From CAZGBT01 sp964524025 (GTDB lineage Archaea > Aenigmatarchaeota > Aenigmatarchaeia > CG10238-14 > EX4484-224): a DNA stretch of 43,434 nt. The first letter of the stretch is position 1, and the number at the start of each line of letters is the position of its first letter. The stretch lies in assembly GCA_964524025.1 (NCBI GenBank), contig CAZGBT010000009.1, positions 1-43,434 on the forward strand, in the 5' to 3' direction. A program made the position numbers and the translations under genes. The notes beneath the pieces were generated by a model that was not told the origin of the DNA, did no database searches, and was given only the letters and a program-made list of their open reading frames with translations. Of the stretch, positions 38,911 through 43,434 are shown piece by piece.

Positions 38911-40173
38911 TTATTCTTTACCAAAAAGACGTTTGAAAATCGACAGTATTTTTAGGCTGCCCCATTTAGGAGTTCTAAACCATTCCTTCTTTTTACCTAT
39001 TAATGCTTCGAAGAATGCTATCGAAGATGCAAAAGAGAGTAAGACGCCAAAAGTGAGACTGGTAAAGAGAAAGTAAAATATTTCTTTTAACTTTCCATTT
39101 CTTTTAAGGCCAAGAGCTCCTATAGTAAAGTATCCTCCTGTAAGAGCGAAAATTGTAAAGAATCTTATGGCATCAATAACAGAAAATGGCTTAGGCTCTC
39201 CTAATATCCAACCTAGCTGACCCGTTATGGTCATTAGAGCCACAAAAGGTGCTACAGAGCTTCCTAAGTTTAATAACATAATAGCAAGTTTTTGTTTGAG
39301 TTTAAGAAATCTGCTAAAAAATATCTCCCTCCAATTTTCTATAAAAACTCTAACTTGACCGTACGCCCATCTCATTTGCTGCTTAAGAAAACTAACTAAA
39401 GTATAAGGCAGCTCTCCTTTGGACCTTGTGTTATTAAGGTAAACTATTTTATAACCTTTTGATAAAAGTTTAACGGAAAGGTCTGCATCTTCTGTTAAAC
39501 TATTTTCATTCCAACCACCAACTTCTAACAAAGCTTTTTTTCTTATAGCACAGCTTGTTCCTCCACAAAAAACAACTCCAAGTTTTTGGTTGAATGGAAC
39601 CCATACGTTATAATAAGTCATTAGCAAATAAGATGCAAACCTAGTTATGAGATTTAAGTCATAGTTTAAATAACCGATGTTAGTTTGGACTGCCGCAACT
39701 TTTTCATCTTCAAGGAATGGTCTTATTATTTTTTTAAGAAAATTTTTTGGAGGGATCCAGTCGGAATCAAAAATAACTATAATATCTCCTTTGGTATACT
39801 TTAGAGCATTATTCAAAGCTCCAGCTTTAAATCCTTTCCTATTTTTCCTTCTCAAAATCAAAACCTTATCTTTATAGCGAGAAAGTAACTTGATTGTCTT
39901 TTCATCAGTACTATCGTCTGCAACTATAATTTGAAGCTTGTTCTTCGGATAATCTAATCTTAAACAAGCTTCTATGCATCTAATTGCTATCGGGTCGTTA
40001 TAGACTGGAATCTGTATAGTAACTTTCGGCCATTTTTTTGGCTTTTTAAACCTAAACTTCGGAAACTTAAGATTTAGGTTTGAAAAAAACATGAAATAAT
40101 AGATTAGAGAAAAGAATATAACTGGAACTAAGGATAGGTTGAACAAGAATAAGTCTATGGAGTAAAAATCCAT
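38911..40173 (-). CDS. Membrane glycosyltransferase, processive GT2 type (2)
   Basis: 420 residues. Helix at residues 8-30, then GT-A motifs TIQIPVYNDPIAIRCIEACL, D-x-D in VIFDSDWIPPKNF, LTEDADLSVKLLSKGYK, and QQMRWAYGQ, the exact Q-x-x-R-W type motif of processive beta-glycan synthases. Four C-terminal helices follow. It resembles cellulose-synthase-like or glucomannan-synthase-type proteins. No PilZ domain is visible. With the other GT2 it may build surface polysaccharide. Confidence 0.88.
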   Translation of the reverse strand: MDFYSIDLFLFNLSLVPVIFFSLIYYFMFFSNLNLKFPKFRFKKPKKWPKVTIQIPVYNDPIAIRCIEACLRLDYPKNKLQIIVADDSTDEKTIKLLSRYKDKVLILRRKNRKGFKAGALNNALKYTKGDIIVIFDSDWIPPKNFLKKIIRPFLEDEKVAAVQTNIGYLNYDLNLITRFASYLLMTYYNVWVPFNQKLGVVFCGGTSCAIRKKALLEVGGWNENSLTEDADLSVKLLSKGYKIVYLNNTRSKGELPYTLVSFLKQQMRWAYGQVRVFIENWREIFFSRFLKLKQKLAIMLLNLGSSVAPFVALMTITGQLGWILGEPKPFSVIDAIRFFTIFALTGGYFTIGALGLKRNGKLKEIFYFLFTSLTFGVLLSFASSIAFFEALIGKKKEWFRTPKWGSLKILSIFKRLFGKE

Positions 40174-40207
40174 ATTTAATTAATAAGCTCAAATTAAGCT
40201 TATAAGT

Positions 40208-40900
40208 ATGAAAAAACTTGGGAAAAAAACCTATTTGATTTCGTTCTTTTTTACACTAATAGTTTACATAGCTGGTATAATAACTGGAATTTTTACAGAA
40301 AGGTTTATAACAAAGAAGTTTATCCTGCTAACTAAATCGGAAATAGAAAGATCTAAAGAAAAAATTAAAGAGATAAGAAGAAGGATGGAAAATCTTCAAC
40401 TCGAAAATTTTCTTTTAGTAACTTTTGGAAAGAATGAAACTTGCAAATTCTTGTCTCTGCTTCTTGAGCAGATAGAAGAGGAGCTTTCGACTTTTTGGAA
40501 AAAGCTACCAAAAAGGCTTGAAGAATATGAATTAAAAGGGAGTATACCAAAAGAATATGAAGAAGTAAAAAGAGACTATATGCTGCTATCCATCAGAGCT
40601 TGGTCAATCAGCGTCTCGTTAAAGGATAGATGTAACAAAAATTTGGTGCCAGTCCTTTATTTCTACTCAAAAAAATGTGAAGAATGCATAAAGCAAGGCG
40701 AAGCTTTGGACAAGTTTAAGTTATTGGCAAAAAGCAAAGGTTTTATTCCTATGGTTTTTACTGTTGATGCCGAATTAGAAGAGCCTGTTATTAAAGTTAT
40801 CAAAAGCGTTTACAACATAACAGAAGTTCCATCAATTCTTATAGAAAATAAAGTATTAAGGGGTTTCCATAACGAGACTGAATTGCTCAACTCAATTTAA
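40208..40900 (+). CDS. Membrane-anchored thioredoxin-like protein
   Basis: 230 residues. One N-terminal helix (LISFFFTLIVYIAGIITGIF) is followed by a coiled coil of about 110 residues (KSEIERSKEKIKEIRRRMEN) and a C-terminal thioredoxin-like domain. Redox motif Cys157-Glu-Glu-Cys160 lies in YFYSKKCEECIKQG, and the cis-Pro region is NITEVPSILIENK. The domain is probably outside the cell, where it could form or shuffle disulfides in surface proteins (several here are Cys-rich). Single-anchor topology is inferred. It is convergent with the next gene. Confidence 0.78.
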   Translation: MKKLGKKTYLISFFFTLIVYIAGIITGIFTERFITKKFILLTKSEIERSKEKIKEIRRRMENLQLENFLLVTFGKNETCKFLSLLLEQIEEELSTFWKKLPKRLEEYELKGSIPKEYEEVKRDYMLLSIRAWSISVSLKDRCNKNLVPVLYFYSKKCEECIKQGEALDKFKLLAKSKGFIPMVFTVDAELEEPVIKVIKSVYNITEVPSILIENKVLRGFHNETELLNSI

Positions 40901-41456
40901 TACCTAAAGCTATTAGCAAAAACTTTATGGTCGCCAAATCAAGGTCTTTTGCTGTAATGCCGCTTATTATTATCTTAAAATCTTCTGCCTTAACAAAAGT
41001 TGAGTTTGCGTAATCTGGATGGACAAGCACAATAACAGGCTCTTTCTTAGTTCCAAAGACTTCTGAATAATCCTCTACTTCCATAGCTTCGAACTTTGGG
41101 TTAACATTTTTTGGAAAAAAATAGTAAATCAAAAGTTTAGGAACTATCTCGAAAATTTCTATAACGTATAAACTATCGTTAGTGGAAGGCTTGTAAGCGA
41201 TATAAATTTTAGTTACATTAGGATTAAGTATTTCCTTAATTTTTTCTCCATTAAAAACCTTAATTTGATCTGCTTCTCTTAAATCGCTTCTAAACTTAAT
41301 TTTTTTGCCGTTGTATTCGATTTCTAAAAGTGGCTGTTTTTCTTTTAGTTTAAGAGTAGAAATAAAGCCAAGTGCAGAAGCTAAGGTCAAAATCACTATT
41401 AGTATAAAAATAAAAAATTCTCGCTTAATTTTTTTCCTTCTAAATCTATACTTCAC
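40887..41456 (-). CDS. Membrane-anchored protein, unknown
   Basis: 189 residues. A basic head (MKYRFRRKKIKREF) precedes one helix (FIFILIVILTLASALGFIST). An outside domain of about 150 residues follows with alternating strands and helices (IKVFNGEKIKEILNPNVTKI, EPVIVLVHPDYANSTFVKAE). It ends with an amphipathic helix (DLDLATIKFLLIALGIKLS). No family is recognised. It lies in the S-layer region downstream of the S-layer gene on the same strand, with a terminator between. Confidence 0.65.
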   Translation of the reverse strand: MKYRFRRKKIKREFFIFILIVILTLASALGFISTLKLKEKQPLLEIEYNGKKIKFRSDLREADQIKVFNGEKIKEILNPNVTKIYIAYKPSTNDSLYVIEIFEIVPKLLIYYFFPKNVNPKFEAMEVEDYSEVFGTKKEPVIVLVHPDYANSTFVKAEDFKIIISGITAKDLDLATIKFLLIALGIKLS

Positions 41457-41480
41457 AATCAGAATTTTTGTTTAACAATA

Positions 41481-41520
41481 TTAAAAAAGAAAAGCAAGCC
41501 CGAACGGCCTTGATGGCTTT
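41481..41520 (-). terminator. Terminator of the S-layer gene
   Basis: On the minus strand, right after the S-layer stop, AAGCC and GGCTT (41515-41519 and 41496-41500) can form a five-base-pair stem, followed by GCTTTTCTTTTTTAA, a T-rich tract. A hairpin plus T run would give efficient termination of this highly expressed gene. Confidence 0.6.
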
Positions 41521-41525
41521 TTATT

Positions 41526-43434
41526 TTACTCTAAAGCTGTAACTACTGGAGCTGTTATTACGCTTGTATCAATCTTGACGCTTCCTGCTGTTATATCTTT
41601 TAGCTTGGTTGCATAATTCTGTAATACACTGACTGCAGCTCTTGTATCTTTTCCTGCATAACCTGCAACTATTAATGCAACCTTACCAGTTGTGAATGCG
41701 TCGTCTACTGTTAAGATGTAAGCAGTATCGGTTGTCCAAGCTGCTCCTGGAACACCACCAGCGCAAGTGTAATTTGCATCTAATTTGCCTGCATCTACCA
41801 AGTCTTGTACTAATGTGTTAACGCATGGTCCTCCAACTAATACTAAATTGTAAGTTGTTTTATCTGCATCTGTTACTTCTGTATCTAACTTAGCTAAAGA
41901 TGTAGTTATTGGGATTAATTCTTTGTAAGTTACGCCAGCTTCTGTTACAGCACCTAATTTACCTGCATACGCTAACAATTTTTGTCTTTCGCTTGGAACT
42001 TTTAGCACAACTTTGTCTGCATCAGCATTTGTCTTTATATCTACTATTTCAAAACCGTAATCTGTAGTAACTGTAAAGTCCTTTTCTCCAAGTGTCGTAG
42101 TATCGTATTTAACATCAGATGCCTTTGCTTCTTCTGCCTCTGCACCTAGTTGAATAGAACTCGTGGTATTTTGGTAAGCAAATGCTAATACCTTACCACC
42201 TGTAATAGGTTCTGTTATGGTTACATTTCTTAGTGTAAGTGGCCCATCTACGGTAGTATTATAGGAGTTAAAGACTATATCAAAATTCGTCTCTTCGTAT
42301 TTGACATTTATCGTTTCAGCAAAACCTGTTGCGGTTGTAGCTTTTAATTCAGCAATCTTGTCGTAATATATTTCGTCACCTATCTGGTAAGCGATAACAT
42401 AGTGACTACTATTTAGCAAGTAGTAAGCTGCTTTAGATTCTTCATTTCTGAAAACAGGAATATCACTTGAAATCTTTAAACCAAATAAGTCTTCTGCAAC
42501 TACTTTATTCGTTGTTTCGTCTTTCACATCAATTCCTGTAACTGGCTCAAACGTTAAAGTTGCAAACGTAGTAACTCCTAGCCCATAAACTCCTATTTCA
42601 AAGTAATCATTCGGAGATGTTATTTTTTCATCTATCTTTAACTTAACTTCCTCCTCTGGTCTATATACAATCTCTATGCCAGTTAGCCCGCTGGCAGTTG
42701 TATACTTAACGTCTTTTAATACCCATGGCTCTTCTGGGAATGTATCACCTTCTGAAATTTTCTTATCTACTTCCTCGCCTACTACTAACTTTGCTGTTAC
42801 CGTAGAAGTTATTGGTGATGCATAAATACTCAAAGCTTTAACTTTAATAACTTTACCGTCTAATGTGAATTCTATAGCAGCTTTTGTTTCCATATCATAA
42901 ATGTCTGATGCTACTACATTGCCTTCTGCATCTTTCACTTGGACTTTAACCCACTTTCCGGTTTCACCGTCTACTGCGTAAAATTCGTAACCAGCATATT
43001 TAACGGGAGTTGTTGGATCGGCTACACCTACGACTCCTGTTAATATTGTAATAGATTTATCGTCATAACCAATTATGTTGTATTCTTTTCCGAAGAGTTT
43101 AATTACAAGAGGCTTTGTCTCTGAAACAGTCTCGTTAAAAGCTTGGGAGAACACATATTCGTAACTTATTGGGTCGTTTTTTGTTATCGTTAGATACATA
43201 GTTCCGTTATTTATATCATTGGTTGCTTTTAGGTCACCAGTAGCAAAAGTTAGCTTTTCATAGGTGTAATAAGTTTCTTCTTCATAAGTCAAGTCGCCTC
43301 TCCAGAAGTAAGGTATGTGTGTAGCTGTTAAAGTCGCTTTTTCATCTGCAAACGATTCTCCAAAATAAAGCTCATAGGATTTACCAGTAACCTCAGCAGT
43401 TGGTGCTGCTGTTACAGTTTTTTCCTGGTAACTT
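41526..43434 (-). CDS. S-layer protein, C-terminal part (start beyond window)
   Basis: The frame is open to the right edge, giving 635 visible residues; the N-terminus is missing. The sequence is acidic, Thr/Val-rich and almost Cys-free. It is built from repeated beta-strand units such as KYAGYEFYAVDGETGKWVKV. The C-terminal 150 residues carry the archaeal S-layer pattern LVLVGGPCVNTLVQDLVDAG and DDAFTTGKVALIVAGYAGKD, as in S-layer C-terminal domains of methanococci and related archaea. It should form the cell's outer lattice. The end (VITAPVVTALE) has no anchor, so attachment must be elsewhere. Confidence 0.9.
   Translation of the reverse strand, partial: SYQEKTVTAAPTAEVTGKSYELYFGESFADEKATLTATHIPYFWRGDLTYEEETYYTYEKLTFATGDLKATNDINNGTMYLTITKNDPISYEYVFSQAFNETVSETKPLVIKLFGKEYNIIGYDDKSITILTGVVGVADPTTPVKYAGYEFYAVDGETGKWVKVQVKDAEGNVVASDIYDMETKAAIEFTLDGKVIKVKALSIYASPITSTVTAKLVVGEEVDKKISEGDTFPEEPWVLKDVKYTTASGLTGIEIVYRPEEEVKLKIDEKITSPNDYFEIGVYGLGVTTFATLTFEPVTGIDVKDETTNKVVAEDLFGLKISSDIPVFRNEESKAAYYLLNSSHYVIAYQIGDEIYYDKIAELKATTATGFAETINVKYEETNFDIVFNSYNTTVDGPLTLRNVTITEPITGGKVLAFAYQNTTSSIQLGAEAEEAKASDVKYDTTTLGEKDFTVTTDYGFEIVDIKTNADADKVVLKVPSERQKLLAYAGKLGAVTEAGVTYKELIPITTSLAKLDTEVTDADKTTYNLVLVGGPCVNTLVQDLVDAGKLDANYTCAGGVPGAAWTTDTAYILTVDDAFTTGKVALIVAGYAGKDTRAAVSVLQNYATKLKDITAGSVKIDTSVITAPVVTALE

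Noticed and set aside
1..43434. CRISPR array or insertion sequence
   Set aside because: No regularly spaced repeats, Cas proteins, transposase or terminal inverted repeats were seen.

Overview
The window is AT-rich archaeal chromosomal DNA. The evidence is archaeal-type information genes throughout: thermosome, a Rrp4/Rrp41/Rrp42 exosome, a proteasome alpha subunit, RNase P proteins, FEN1 with a PIP box, ribosomal proteins S24e, S27ae, S19e, L15e, L31e, L37ae and L39e, RpoP, aIF6, SBDS, Pth2 and archaeal SepF. There is also a tRNA-Gln with a bulge-helix-bulge intron, and many proteins start with class III (pilin-like) signal peptides. Tight gene packing, many 1-4 nt overlaps, an archaeal S-layer protein and multiple small membrane proteins suggest a small-genome archaeon, possibly of the DPANN group. 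That placement is inference; no rRNA is present to confirm it.

Layout. (1) 1-3616, minus: a giant secreted protein cut by the left edge and a small partner, both with pilin-like N-termini. (2) About 3617-10450: an accessory region. It holds a TCGA-rich non-coding stretch, two small membrane proteins with different base usage, a winged-helix regulator, an MNT/HEPN pair with a broken HEPN, a winged-helix-like protein with a 16-bp palindrome at its start, a secreted subtilisin, a phosphoesterase, a two-anchor surface protein, and a RelBE-like pair with a broken toxin. (3) 10452-13359: a GT5 + GT4 glucan/glycan synthesis operon. (4) 13437-15018: two tandem MinD-like ATPases sharing 50 identical bases over the P-loop. 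(5) 15056-18715: S24e, S27ae, a formate-dehydrogenase-like molybdoenzyme, Pcc1, prefoldin beta, UPF0147, SepF. (6) 18708-20057, minus: FEN1 and a membrane protein. (7) 20117-25427, plus: L15e, RNase P p30 and Pop5, PsmA, SBDS, Rrp4, Rrp41, Rrp42, L39e, which is the core of the archaeal exosome superoperon. (8) 25424-28178: a pilin, L31e, aIF6, and a minus-strand run Rnp4, S19e, PDCD5, L37ae, RpoP. (9) Thermosome. (10) 29923-36574: an archaeal type IV pilus/secretion locus with coiled-coil protein, minor pilins, VirB11/TadA-type ATPase and two TadC-like membrane proteins. A 31-residue Lys/Ala peptide and a T-rich terminator follow. (11) tRNA-Gln(TTG), a membrane protein, Pth2, two convergent processive-type GT2 glycosyltransferases, a membrane-anchored thioredoxin-like protein, a membrane-anchored unknown, and the 3' part of an S-layer gene cut by the right edge.

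How it fits together. The core half couples translation, RNA processing/decay, proteolysis and folding. The rest is largely about the cell surface: S-layer, pilus machinery, pilin-like tethered proteins, secreted protease and glycosyltransferases. At least seven proteins carry class III-like N-termini, including the giant protein at the left edge. This is the best candidate for a poorly described system: a pilus-type export apparatus possibly assembling very large surface proteins. Other noteworthy items are the decayed toxins beside intact antitoxins, the inferred CTG start of rrp4, the duplicated MinD pair, and the orphan molybdoenzyme next to pcc1.
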